DNA of 64,000 nt from a bacterium (GCA_037128595.1 JBAXWB010000009.1:62001-126000), one strand, 5' to 3'. Shown: positions 1 through 7,921, counted from the first letter of the stretch. Translations and numbers: made by a program. Notes: generated by a model from the sequence alone, not told the origin.

Positions 1-1649
1 TTCTGCATAAGTTTTGTATTAAGGGCTTTTTCTTTTGCGGAGATGGCTGAACTTATGAAGGCTGAGCAGGACACACCAATTGCTTTTAGGCTGTCATCTT
101 GATCCTTCATTAACGCTTTGAGAGGATCAATTACAACCGCCATGCCGTTTTGCAGCATGACTGGTAACTGGTAGGTAAGGGATTTTCCGGCACCCGTAGG
201 AAGAAGTGCAATGACGGATTCTCCCTTGAGAGCCCGCATAATTATTTCAGTCTGATTTTGACGAAAATCAACTTTCCGGAATATGTTTTGAAGAAAGAAA
301 GTTAATTGGTTTTCCAGCGTACTACCTTCTATCTGGGGAGTCAGTGGGTCGCTGAAGGTAAGCCGGTGGCATGGGTCGGTGTTATAGTAATCTGACCGAA
401 CAACTACTCGTGGCACCCCGTCCAATGCATGTCCCGCCGGGAGAGAGGAAAGTGTGACCCCGTAGCGTAGTTGCACCGAAATATCCAAAACAGCGTCGAA
501 GTAAAGTGGGAACTCGTTAGGAGATGACCATTGAGAGATTTCGCAAATGGTTATGTGCGGTACAGAACATCCAGGCCGGTAGATTGCCCAGAGTTTACGT
601 AGCCATCTTCGCAGATCTTTCGCTGCCGTTTTCCCACATCCAGGCAAACCATCGCGGTCAATAATTGCCAGATGCCACACCGGTGCGTCAAAGGACAGCA
701 CACCGCCGCGCACAAGTTCAAGTATTACTCTCTGGATACGGGCAACAGCGAATGGAAACAACGCCAAGAGCAAAGCACGGGAACCAAGTGGATCGTGCAC
801 AAGTGGTGCATCAACGTTTTGCTTGAGGCGGGTCAGATAGGGATGTGTCAATATTCTGGCGACACCAGGATGATTCGTGGTTATTGGATCGGCGGCCTGA
901 GTTCCCTGCCATAGCCGTTGTCGATAGGTGAGAGCCCACTTTGCATGCGTACAGGCATTGTCACGGTTATTATCCCCAATTACGTTCGGTTCCAGTTCGT
1001 GCGACGGGCCGTCGACCTCAAACACAATACCACAGGGCACCTGACCTTGTACGCTGCCAGGGAGCTCCATCGAGAAATCTGTTCTTTGGTCAACAAAGCC
1101 ATTACCGGCTATCGTGCTCAATTCCCGTTGTTTCATCACTAGCTGCATACCAGCGGGACCAAGCAGTTGCGTCAATGGGCCGTTCCAAAAAGTTCGTTCG
1201 GCACCACTATCAAATTCCCCTCGATCCTCCCCACTGCCAAATTCTGGCAATGCAAATCCAGGTGATGCTTCAATTCTGCCTTCGGGAGCCACTACGCAAA
1301 AAGCACGTTCCAACAGTGGCTTGAGTTCCGTGGCGTGATCGGCATTGAACTCACAGGCATATTCTGCGTAGCCTTTGTCACCACGAATCTCGCACGTTGT
1401 AAGCCCGGCCAAGCGTTCGAGTTTCTTCTCAACATATAATGAAGGCAAGGTGGGTAGGCCACGGCAGAGGATGTTCTCCAGCACGGCCAGTTCGGGCGGC
1501 AGGACACCGACACCACCCACATCGTGATCAATCACAAAGTGGCTGAGCCTGGTGAGCACGTCCTGCCAGTCCAAGTCCGGTGCCAGTTGCTTGTTCTGAA
1601 CGGCCTTCCAAACCGCTTCAGATACGTAGCCGGCGTGCAATGCTTTCAT
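1..1649 (-). CDS. Nuclease-like domain fused to RecQ-family helicase (partial, runs off left edge)
   Basis: About 549 codons lie in the window and the C-terminus is beyond position 1. The last part reads as a superfamily 2 helicase start: a Q-motif-like DFRQNQTEII, Walker A LPTGAGKS (near 190-215) and motif Ia VIDPLKALMKDQ, as in RecQ. Upstream in the protein sits a segment with FEVDGPSHE followed by DNNRD and preceded by VDQRTDFS. That spacing of acidic residues, E-x-D-G..H and D..R resembles DUF559/Vsr/RAP-type PD-(D/E)XK nuclease folds. The role is inferred: a DNA-processing or defence enzyme. The open frame reaches 1880, but residues encoded by 1650-1880 look non-coding. ATG at 1649 has AGGAGA 11 bases upstream, so it is chosen. 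Helicase call firm, nuclease call moderate. Confidence 0.75.
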   Translation of the reverse strand, partial: MKALHAGYVSEAVWKAVQNKQLAPDLDWQDVLTRLSHFVIDHDVGGVGVLPPELAVLENILCRGLPTLPSLYVEKKLERLAGLTTCEIRGDKGYAEYACEFNADHATELKPLLERAFCVVAPEGRIEASPGFALPEFGSGEDRGEFDSGAERTFWNGPLTQLLGPAGMQLVMKQRELSTIAGNGFVDQRTDFSMELPGSVQGQVPCGIVFEVDGPSHELEPNVIGDNNRDNACTHAKWALTYRQRLWQGTQAADPITTNHPGVARILTHPYLTRLKQNVDAPLVHDPLGSRALLLALFPFAVARIQRVILELVRGGVLSFDAPVWHLAIIDRDGLPGCGKTAAKDLRRWLRKLWAIYRPGCSVPHITICEISQWSSPNEFPLYFDAVLDISVQLRYGVTLSSLPAGHALDGVPRVVVRSDYYNTDPCHRLTFSDPLTPQIEGSTLENQLTFFLQNIFRKVDFRQNQTEIIMRALKGESVIALLPTGAGKSLTYQLPVMLQNGMAVVIDPLKALMKDQDDSLKAIGVSCSAFISSAISAKEKALNTKLMQ

Positions 1650-1864
1650 GATCGAGGCTGTCTCCTGTCTGCCCGAGAAGATTCTCATCTCAGAAGTCAG
1701 CCCCAAAAAAGAGGGGTACGGACTCCAAGCTTGAATCTCAGCCGAAGGGCTAGCACACCCCATTGCAGAAAAACAAGACAAGGAGCCGCACCCCATAGCG
1801 GGTGCGTCTCCACATGTCTCGTCTCTGCAAATGCTGAAAAGTGCTAGTTCTCGGCCGAAACGAT

Positions 1865-1894
1865 AATGCGTACGACGCATTAAATTGTTGTCAA
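1865..1894 (-). promoter_or_regulatory. Inverted repeat next to TTGACA upstream of the helicase fusion
   Basis: On the minus strand TTGACA (1889-1894) is followed by a 7-3-7 inverted repeat, AATGCGT CGT ACGCATT (1865-1881). It lies where a promoter spacer and -10 box would be. No good -10 at 17 bases is visible; CATTAT occurs at about 20. It could be an operator for the helicase gene. Weak evidence. Confidence 0.3.
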
Positions 1895-2394
1895 ATCAGT
1901 TATTCCGTCGTCGTCCAATCCTCCAGTAAACAGTAAGCGTCTTCATGGCCACTTACCACACCCGGAACCGTACCGCTGGGGCCGGAGGGTGTCAACGGTT
2001 TCCCGTGGTGAATGTGGACAATCTGGGTATGCATGGCGGGAGTTACCCGCAGCCCCTCCTACGGGCTGCTTGATGCCCTTCGGCGTGTCTATTGATAACT
2101 TCCTGGGCAAGTCGGCGGCCGGGACGCAGTGGATCTCTGCCAGGACGGGCGATCTATGCCATTCCGGGGGTGGCGTGGGTGTTGATATGGATCCCGAAAA
2201 TGATGCCCGTGGGAGCCCGTGGTGGCCGGACATAGGGGGTGGTTACCAGGTTCTGGGGGTCAGATAGGCGGAGGGCTGCGGCTTATCAGACCGAGAGTGC
2301 CATACCGGCCGTCCGCCAACAGCATACTGACTCATGCCAATTGAATGTCATCATCATTTATGGGATGCTCCGATCCATGAAACAACGAGGCACC
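1882..2394. other. Intergenic stretch with no convincing gene
   Basis: About 500 bases between the divergently oriented helicase fusion and the nuclease. Several short open frames occur on both strands, but their translations are Pro/Gly/Arg-rich and resemble no family I know. It may hold decayed mobile or coding DNA. I see no tRNA, clear IS end or terminator here. The promoter of the nuclease gene should lie near its right end. Confidence 0.4.
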
Positions 2395-3261
2395 ATGGGA
2401 CGAATGTCCCTCATCCTCCTGTGGATTCTGTTCATTGGCCTGGTCATTGTTATTGTCTGTGCCGCCGTCTTCCTGATTCCTCCGCTGTTCTCGTCTGGGG
2501 GTACGACATCTGGGCCACGGTCTGCTCCGGCTTCCCCGAACACTTCCCCGCTGTCATGGGGTGGCCCCTACAGCTATGCAGGCGCCCCTGAACCCCAGCC
2601 TGTCTTTCATGATCCGATCCTTGTCCTGACCAATACCGGCTACCTGGTAGGGTACTGCGAAGCCAAGAAGGATCCTGTGTGGGCCTGTTATCGGTTGTTC
2701 AAGGTCACCAGCCTACAGGCCCCGCCACGGCCCCAGGGTTTCCAAGTTGATACGCGGACCAGTGCGAGGATATGCCAGCATGATTATTCAGGCAGCGGCT
2801 ATGACCGGGGACACATGGCCCCGAATTATGCCATTGCCCTGTGCTACGGTGAACAGGCTCAACTGGAGACCTTCCTCATGAGCAACATCATCCCCCAGAG
2901 CCCCAGCCTCAACCGTCGGGTCTGGGAACATCTGGAGCAGACGGAAATCAAAGGGTATGCCCAGAGGTACGGGCAGGTGTGGGTTATTGACGGCCCCGTC
3001 TTCGGCGCCCATCCCCGTCACCTGCAATGCGGCGTAGAGATTCCAGAGGCTTGCTACAAGATCCTGGTCGAGGAGGAGCATGGGCGTCCTCGGGTGCTGG
3101 CCTTTATCATGCCACAGTCAGTCACCGGCATAGAGGCACCCTCCCAATATTTGGTCAGTGTTGCCGAGATCGAACGGCAGACCGGTCTCAAGTTCTTTGG
3201 TGGCCTCCCGGCGGATATGCGGGATCAGGTGGAGACCAATAAGGCCATGGGGATGTGGTGA
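2395..3261 (+). CDS. Membrane-anchored DNA/RNA non-specific endonuclease (NUC1/EndA type)
   Basis: Predicted beta-beta-alpha-metal nuclease of the DNA/RNA non-specific endonuclease family, 288 aa from ATG 2395. A short hydrophobic segment (MSLILLWILFIGLVIVIVCA) near the N-terminus would act as membrane anchor or uncleaved signal, so the catalytic domain should face the periplasm or outside. The family signature DRGHMAPN holds the catalytic His and metal-binding Asn. It is followed by the usual TFLMSNIIPQSPSLNR block. The frame is open further upstream to 2239; ATG 2377 is an alternative, but 2395 has a GAGG-like site just before it. The next gene follows after 27 bases with a strong ribosome site, suggesting co-transcription. 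Role (nutrient scavenging, competition or defence) is inference. Confidence 0.85.
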   Translation: MGRMSLILLWILFIGLVIVIVCAAVFLIPPLFSSGGTTSGPRSAPASPNTSPLSWGGPYSYAGAPEPQPVFHDPILVLTNTGYLVGYCEAKKDPVWACYRLFKVTSLQAPPRPQGFQVDTRTSARICQHDYSGSGYDRGHMAPNYAIALCYGEQAQLETFLMSNIIPQSPSLNRRVWEHLEQTEIKGYAQRYGQVWVIDGPVFGAHPRHLQCGVEIPEACYKILVEEEHGRPRVLAFIMPQSVTGIEAPSQYLVSVAEIERQTGLKFFGGLPADMRDQVETNKAMGMW

Positions 3262-3288
3262 GGAAACCTATAAAAGGAGGATGAAGTC

Positions 3289-3552
3289 ATGAAGAGTCTG
3301 AAAATGGTTCTGTTTGCGGTAGTGGTGGCGGCGTTCTTGGGGATATCCTATGGTCAGGATACAACGCCCCCGGTGGATTCAGGCAAAGCAGGGAAGGAGG
3401 TCGCTGGTTCCAAAGCCGAAGTTGAGACAGGCTACTGGATGACCACATCCAGCCACAAGCGGCACAACAAGAGCTGCCGGTATTACAAGAACTCCAAAGG
3501 CCGGTTCTGTCAGCCTGACGAAGGTATCCCCTGTAAAATATGTGGAGGTTGA
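3289..3552 (+). CDS. Small secreted Cys-containing protein downstream of the nuclease
   Basis: 87 aa. A clear signal peptide (MKSLKMVLFAVVVAAFLGISYG, cleavage near residue 22) is followed by a short linker. The C-terminal 40 residues contain YWMTTSSHKRHN, SCRYYKNSKGR and a terminal PCKICGG, with four cysteines in all. I recognise this C-terminal type from small secreted proteins and from C-termini attached to other exported proteins, but I know no assigned function; it could bind metal or nucleic acid. The start is supported by AAAGGAGG six to seven bases upstream of ATG. Close spacing to the nuclease suggests a shared transcript, so a partner or accessory role is possible. Confidence 0.7.
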   Translation: MKSLKMVLFAVVVAAFLGISYGQDTTPPVDSGKAGKEVAGSKAEVETGYWMTTSSHKRHNKSCRYYKNSKGRFCQPDEGIPCKICGG

Positions 3553-3924
3553 TTTTCAGGACACGTCGGTTGGTTTATTTACAGGCAGACGACCCTGCAC
3601 ATGACACCACGTTCCCGGCGAACTGATGACTTGGGTGGGAACGATCCCCAGGCATGGCAGGTTACGGGCTGGATCTCCGGCGCCGTGTCTGGCCGATACC
3701 CCCCAAATAAACATGTGCGTGGTTCGATACAGGGCATCTGGAGGCGCGATCAGGCGTCGGAGCATATCACGGCACCCCTCACGCCACCCCTCTATTCGTG
3801 ACATCGGTAGATGTAGAAAACAAAGGGGATTTCGGGCTTCACGTTATGCATTACCGTTATGCTTTTTGACAGCACTTCAGTGCCACTGTTACGGAACCAT
3901 TGATTTTATTGGTTGATATTGAAG
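3553..3924. other. Intergenic region between accessory genes and tRNA-Glu
   Basis: About 370 bases. Short open frames exist on both strands but show no recognisable domain, ribosome site or plausible composition. It lies immediately past the 3' end of the tRNA gene, where integrated elements typically join. I found no copy of the tRNA 3' end here or further left in the window. Confidence 0.4.
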
Positions 3925-3999
3925 TGGCGCGCCCACGGGGAGTCGAACCCCGCTTACCAGGATGAAAACCTGGTGTCCTAACCGATAGACGATGGGCGC
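3925..3999 (-). tRNA. tRNA-Glu (anticodon UUC)
   Basis: Reading the minus strand, the acceptor arms GCGCCCA and TGGGCGC pair fully, followed by discriminator G and an encoded CCA. The anticodon stem CCAGG/CCTGG carries loop TTTTCAT, giving UUC. The T arm contains GGTTCGACT with paired GCGGG/CCCGT-type flanks, and the D arm GTCTATCGGTTAGGAC is typical of glutamate tRNAs. The gene sits alone, with its 3' end facing the accessory region on the left. Confidence 0.95.
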
Positions 4000-4088
4000 T
4001 TCATCAATACGAAGGGGCGGAATATATCAAACTTGAACAGGAGCGCAATCACAAAGGCATAAAAAATCAGATTTATCCTCCAGCTTTT

Positions 4089-4102
4089 GTGTGACGTCAC
4101 AC
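4089..4102. repeat. Perfect 14-base palindrome downstream of yraN
   Basis: GTGTGACGTCACAC is self-complementary and lies 6 bases past the yraN stop. It is not followed by a T-run on the minus strand, so it is not a standard intrinsic terminator. It could be a transcript-end hairpin or a protein binding site. Confidence 0.35.
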
Positions 4103-4108
4103 CCCCCA

Positions 4109-4510
4109 TCACCACGGCAGGACATAGCAGCGATCCAAAGTGAACGCCGATTCGATGTGACGGATGACCGGCTCCGGGCCGTCGTTCTCGCCCACCACTT
4201 CCACCACATCAAATCTGAAATTCACCGGTTGCTTCACGCGCTGAAGGTAGCGCACCGCCGCACGGGAAAGATGATGGCGCTTCGCACGGTCCACGGCCGT
4301 CGCAGGCCGGCCAAACAACTCTGTTTTCCTCGTCTTCACCTCGACGAATACAAGGGTTTCACCGAAACGAGTGATCAAGTCGAATTCATCCCTGGCCGTC
4401 ACGCGAAACCGGCGGCTCAGCACTTTGTACCCTTTCTTTTCGAGAAATACGGCCGCCTGATCCTCTCCCCACAGGCCGGTATTAAGATGAAACGGCATCG
4501 AAAATTTCAC
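4109..4510 (-). CDS. yraN: YraN/UPF0102 family endonuclease-like protein
   Basis: 133 aa, the usual length for UPF0102. The family pattern is present: an N-terminal GLWGEDQAAVFLEKKGYKVL helix-strand, then EFDLITRF, LVFVEVKTRKTE (the E-x-K of a PD-(D/E)XK-like fold), and a C-terminal FRFDVVEV strand. The family is related to Holliday-junction-resolvase-like nucleases, but its cellular substrate is not settled. The start is GTG at 4510, overlapping the rnhB stop as GTGA; ATG at 4498 is an alternative. The rnhB-yraN order is common in many bacteria. It is the last gene of the long minus-strand core operon. Confidence 0.88.
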   Translation of the reverse strand: MKFSMPFHLNTGLWGEDQAAVFLEKKGYKVLSRRFRVTARDEFDLITRFGETLVFVEVKTRKTELFGRPATAVDRAKRHHLSRAAVRYLQRVKQPVNFRFDVVEVVGENDGPEPVIRHIESAFTLDRCYVLPW

Positions 4511-5154
4511 ATGCCCCCCTCCGCCCCATGTAACCGCAATGCCTCCTGAACCGGTCGAAACGATCGGCGGTGAGCCGGACAGGGACCATTATCCAGTAGC
4601 GCCTTCATATGCGCCCGGGTTCCATATCCTTTGTGCCGGGAAAATCCATACTGAGGATAGTGTTGATCAAGAACCAACATCATGCGGTCACGCGTAACCT
4701 TGGCAATGATACTGGCGGCGGCAATACTCAAGGATCGCCCATCTCCCTGAATAATCGACAGGGAAGGACAAGGAAGCCCCGGAACGGGCAAGCCGTCTAC
4801 CAGCGCGAAATCCGGGATGGGACTAATGGCTTCAAGGGCCCGCGCCATGGCCAGATGCGTGGCCCGAAGGATATTCAAGGAATCGATCTCGGCCACATCG
4901 GCCACCCCGACGCCATACACGCAGGGGCAGGCCTCCGTTAAAACAGCAAAAAGGGAATCGCGTTCACGGGGCGTGAGACGCTTAGAATCATTGACTGACT
5001 TGAGGCGCGCATATTGCTCTGCCTCGAGAAATGCCCTGTCGAAGACCAGTGCGGCGGCGACGACGGGGCCCGCTAACGGACCCCGGCCGGCCTCATCCAC
5101 GCCCGCCAGCCGGCATACTCCACGGCTCCAAGCCTGACGTTCAAACTGAAGCAA
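4507..5154 (-). CDS. rnhB: Ribonuclease HII
   Basis: 215 aa. RNase HII cleaves the RNA strand of RNA-DNA hybrids and starts ribonucleotide excision from DNA. The catalytic region VDEAGRGPLAGPVVAAAL has the D-E pair of the DEDD active site. Further on come DSKRLTPRER, FALVDG (third acidic residue), IAAASIIAKVTRD and YPQYGFSRHKGYGT, all hallmarks of RnhB. The start appears to be TTG at 5154, preceded by AAGGG; no ATG fits better. It begins 8 bases after the rplS stop and overlaps yraN at its end, so it is part of the ribosomal protein/trmD operon. Confidence 0.95.
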   Translation of the reverse strand: MLQFERQAWSRGVCRLAGVDEAGRGPLAGPVVAAALVFDRAFLEAEQYARLKSVNDSKRLTPRERDSLFAVLTEACPCVYGVGVADVAEIDSLNILRATHLAMARALEAISPIPDFALVDGLPVPGLPCPSLSIIQGDGRSLSIAAASIIAKVTRDRMMLVLDQHYPQYGFSRHKGYGTRAHMKALLDNGPCPAHRRSFRPVQEALRLHGAEGGM

Positions 5155-5162
5155 GGGGACCC

Positions 5163-5525
5163 TTAGCTGTCCGCTTTGTTCTTCTCACGCAGCTTCGCGC
5201 TCTTACCGCTGCGGTCACGCAGGTAGTACAACTTGGCGCGACGGCTCTGTCCGGAACTTTCAACCGTAAGACTGGCCAAATTCGGCGAATGAACCGGGAA
5301 AATCCGTTCCACGCCCACGCCGTGCGAAATCCGGCGCACCGTAAACGTTTCGGTCGCGGCATGTCCATCCCGTGCAATCACGATGCCCGTATAGGCCTGG
5401 ATGCGTTCTTTAGCGCCTTCGCGAATTTTAACCTGCACCTTAACGGTGTCACCGATTGCGAAGGAAGGCATAACATCCTTCCGCAGGTTTTCCTTATGAA
5501 TCATGGCCAATGCTTTTGCGATCAT
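5163..5525 (-). CDS. rplS: 50S ribosomal protein L19
   Basis: 120 aa. L19 lies at the 30S-50S interface. Conserved segments visible are FAIGDTVKVQVKIREGAKERIQ, YTGIVIARDG, TVRRISHGVGVER, FPVHSP and RRAKLYYLRDR. The start ATG overlaps the trmD stop as ATGA, indicating translational coupling. The trmD-rplS order is the normal bacterial one. Confidence 0.97.
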   Translation of the reverse strand: MIAKALAMIHKENLRKDVMPSFAIGDTVKVQVKIREGAKERIQAYTGIVIARDGHAATETFTVRRISHGVGVERIFPVHSPNLASLTVESSGQSRRAKLYYLRDRSGKSAKLREKNKADS

Positions 5526-6220
5526 AGTTCCCTCACCTTCAACAAGTCTGGTCTTTTATCCCTCGTCCGACGCTCTGCCTGATCCCTGCGCCACCGGCCA
5601 ATTTCTTCATGGTCTCCGGAGACAAGGACTTCGGGGACATCCAGTCCCCTGAACTTACGCGGTCTCGTATATTGCGGATATTCCAACAGCCCATCCGTGA
5701 AAGATTCCTCACACGTCGTCTGGCTGTTTCCGAGCACCCCTGGCACCAATCTCACCACAGCGTCTATTACCACCGCTGCCGGCAGGACCCCGTTCGTCAG
5801 AACGTAATCCCCGATCGAAATCTCATCGGTTGCCAAATGGGTTCTCACCCGCTCATCAACACCCTCGTAATGCCCGCATATAAAAATCAAATGCTGTTCT
5901 CGCGCCAGTTCGACGGCTTTGGCCTGCTCATAGCGCACCCCTTGCGGCGTCATCAAAATCACGCGCGCTTCCGGGCTCCGAACTGACTCCACGGCCTTAA
6001 ACAGCGGTTCAGGCGTCATCACCATTCCCGGGCCCCCACCGAACGGACGATCATCCGTACTCTGGTGCCTATCCGTGGTAAATTTTCTCAAATCCACCGT
6101 ATTAAACACTACAGCCCCTTTTTGGGCTGCCCGCTTGAGGATACTCTCTTCCAGAAAGCCATTCAGCATTCCCGGAAAGATGGTAATCACATCGATCCTC
6201 AGCGGCACAGAATCACTCAT
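5522..6220 (-). CDS. trmD: tRNA (guanine-37-N1) methyltransferase
   Basis: About 232 aa from ATG 6220. TrmD makes m1G37 in tRNAs, preventing +1 frameshifting. Visible family blocks are IDVITIFPGM near the N-terminus, DDRPFGGGPGMVM, the trefoil-knot SAM-binding stretch IFICGHYEGVDERV, and DEISIGDYVLTNGVLPA. The frame is open to 6301, but that part overlaps rpsP; ATG at 6220 overlaps the rpsP stop as ATGA and fits the usual start. In most bacteria rimM lies between rpsP and trmD; here there is no room for it. Confidence 0.95.
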   Translation of the reverse strand: MSDSVPLRIDVITIFPGMLNGFLEESILKRAAQKGAVVFNTVDLRKFTTDRHQSTDDRPFGGGPGMVMTPEPLFKAVESVRSPEARVILMTPQGVRYEQAKAVELAREQHLIFICGHYEGVDERVRTHLATDEISIGDYVLTNGVLPAAVVIDAVVRLVPGVLGNSQTTCEESFTDGLLEYPQYTRPRKFRGLDVPEVLVSGDHEEIGRWRRDQAERRTRDKRPDLLKVREL

Positions 6221-6474
6221 GCCTTCGGGGCAGAGGCTGCTTTGTGCTTCTTGATCAAGCTTTTTACCGTGTCGCTGACGAGGGCCCCTTTGCTGACCCA
6301 ATGATCAATACGATCCATCTTCAAATTGAAATTAATCCCTTTTCTCTTGGGATCATACCAACCGATAACTTCAAGGTTTTTTCCGTCACGAGGGGATCTG
6401 CTGTCGGCGGCTACCACTCGATAACAAATATCCTTGTTCGCACCCGTACGGGTCATTCTAATTTTTACTGACAT
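6217..6474 (-). CDS. rpsP: 30S ribosomal protein S16
   Basis: 85 aa. The start MSVKIRMTRTGANKDICYRV and the block VIGWYDPKR are the S16 pattern, followed by the DRIDHWVSKGALVSDTV region. It is the first ribosomal gene of the rpsP-trmD-rplS set and overlaps trmD by four bases. An approximately 87-base gap separates it from ffh upstream and contains a stable hairpin. Confidence 0.96.
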   Translation of the reverse strand: MSVKIRMTRTGANKDICYRVVAADSRSPRDGKNLEVIGWYDPKRKGINFNLKMDRIDHWVSKGALVSDTVKSLIKKHKAASAPKA

Positions 6475-6502
6475 TCAATGCCTCCCTAACAAACACACGA
6501 CC

Positions 6503-6522
6503 CGAACCCCAAAAGGGGTTCG
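6503..6522 (-). promoter_or_regulatory. Hairpin between ffh and rpsP
   Basis: A perfect 8-bp stem, CGAACCCC/GGGGTTCG, with an AAAA (minus strand TTTT) loop. It sits 29 bases before the rpsP start codon in the leader. On the minus strand it is followed by a T/G-rich but not T-run sequence, so partial termination, mRNA processing or a leader control element are all possible. Confidence 0.4.
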
Positions 6523-6560
6523 TCGCCAAGACTCAAAAAGCGGCGCACTATTACACATTC

Positions 6561-7889
6561 TCAACGGCGGCGCAACCTCTTTTGCATCGACCCCATCCGT
6601 TTTGTCATTTCACGGGCCTGATCGAAGCGTTTCAGCAACTCATTCACATCCTGAACCTGGGTCCCGCTCCCGGCGGCAACCCGCCTTTTCCGGCTGGCAT
6701 TCAGGAGCTCCGGACGCCGTCGTTCCTGAACCGTCATACTGCGGATAATGGCCTCTGCACGAGTGGTGAAGCGGGTAAAATCCTCGCCCCCACCCGCTTC
6801 CTTGAGTTTCGCTTTTACGGCCCCGCCCATGGGAATCATCTCCAATAAACTCTCCACGGATCCCATCTTGCGTAGCTGGGCAATCTGCCCCAGGAAATCT
6901 TCCAGATCCAGGCGGTTTTTCCGGATCTTCTTTTCCATTTCCACCATCTGGGAGAAGTCAACGGATTCCTGTGCTTTTTCCACCAGACTCAGAATATCGC
7001 CCATTCCCAGAATCCGTGACGCCATGCGCTCGGGATAAAACGGCTCCAGTTCCCCGATGCGTTCCCCCACGCCCGTATAGAGGATGGGACAGCCCGTCAC
7101 GCTTTGAATCGACAGGGCCGCACCACCCCGGGCATCTCCGTCAAGCTTGGTAAGAATCAGGCCCTTGAGATCAAGGGCTTTGTGGAAGACTTCAGCGACA
7201 TGTACCGACTCCTGCCCGATAGCCGCATCCACTACCAGAACGGTATTGTGGCACCTGACGGTTTCGCGCAAGTCCGTCAGTTCCCGGACCAGTTCATCAT
7301 CAATCTGGAAGCGCCCGCCGGTATCAAACAACACCACATCGCGCCCGGTGGCTTCAGCCTTGTCTAACGCACGACGGCCCAGCGCGGGCACGGTTTCACC
7401 CGGCTCGGGGGCCAACATATCCACCCCCACTTGCTGGGCCAGGACCCGCAGTTGATCGACCGCGGCAGGCCTACGGATATCAGCGCCGACCAGCAGGACA
7501 TTCTTGCCGTCTTTCTTCCAGAGCGCCGCCAGCTTGGCGGAAGTGGTGGTTTTCCCGGAGCCGTGCAACCCGACCAGCATGACCGGCGCCGGCTTCGGAT
7601 TCAATTCCAGGCGTCGATTTTTCGCCCCGCCCAGCAGTGTCACCAGCTCATCATGCACGCGCTTGATGACCTGTTGACCGGGTGTGATGCTGTGCAGCAC
7701 TTCCTCCCCGACGCATTTCTCACTCACCCGTGTGATGAAGTCGCGTGCCACTTCGAAGTTCACGTCGGCCTCCAGCAAGGCCATCCGCACTTCCCTCATG
7801 GCATCACGGATATTCGGCTCTGTCAGCCGGCCATATCCCCGCAGTTTTTTAAAAACCGACTCTAATGAATGCGTGAGTGTCTCGAACAC
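6561..7889 (-). CDS. ffh: Signal recognition particle protein Ffh
   Basis: 442 aa, usual Ffh length. The SRP GTPase binds 4.5S RNA and signal sequences and targets nascent membrane proteins to FtsY. Domain order is N domain (1-90), G domain (about 95-295) with G1 GLHGSGKTTTSAKLA, G2 DIRRPAAVDQL, G3 DTGGRFQ, G4 TKLDGDARGG, and then the C-terminal M domain with RKMGSVESLLEMIPMGG and a basic SGTQVQDVNELLKRF RNA-binding region. The G1 His replaces the usual Gln, a minor variation. Start is GTG at 7889 with GGGGAG upstream. It follows clpC after 32 bases. Confidence 0.96.
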   Translation of the reverse strand: MFETLTHSLESVFKKLRGYGRLTEPNIRDAMREVRMALLEADVNFEVARDFITRVSEKCVGEEVLHSITPGQQVIKRVHDELVTLLGGAKNRRLELNPKPAPVMLVGLHGSGKTTTSAKLAALWKKDGKNVLLVGADIRRPAAVDQLRVLAQQVGVDMLAPEPGETVPALGRRALDKAEATGRDVVLFDTGGRFQIDDELVRELTDLRETVRCHNTVLVVDAAIGQESVHVAEVFHKALDLKGLILTKLDGDARGGAALSIQSVTGCPILYTGVGERIGELEPFYPERMASRILGMGDILSLVEKAQESVDFSQMVEMEKKIRKNRLDLEDFLGQIAQLRKMGSVESLLEMIPMGGAVKAKLKEAGGGEDFTRFTTRAEAIIRSMTVQERRRPELLNASRKRRVAAGSGTQVQDVNELLKRFDQAREMTKRMGSMQKRLRRR

Positions 7890-7921
7890 GGTATGCTCCC
7901 CAATCCAGACTCCACAAAGGG

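Noticed and set aside
1650-1880. N-terminal extension of the helicase fusion up to ATG 1880
   Set aside because: The translation is Cys/Ser-rich and unlike a folded domain, and the DNA contains a dyad and TTGACA that look regulatory.
1882-2394. Possible insertion-sequence remnant
   Set aside because: G-rich strings looked IS-like at first, but no transposase fragment, terminal inverted repeat or target duplication could be shown.
3553-3924. Second copy of the tRNA 3' end (attachment site)
   Set aside because: Searched by eye for the T-arm and acceptor sequence between 1 and 3924 and found none.
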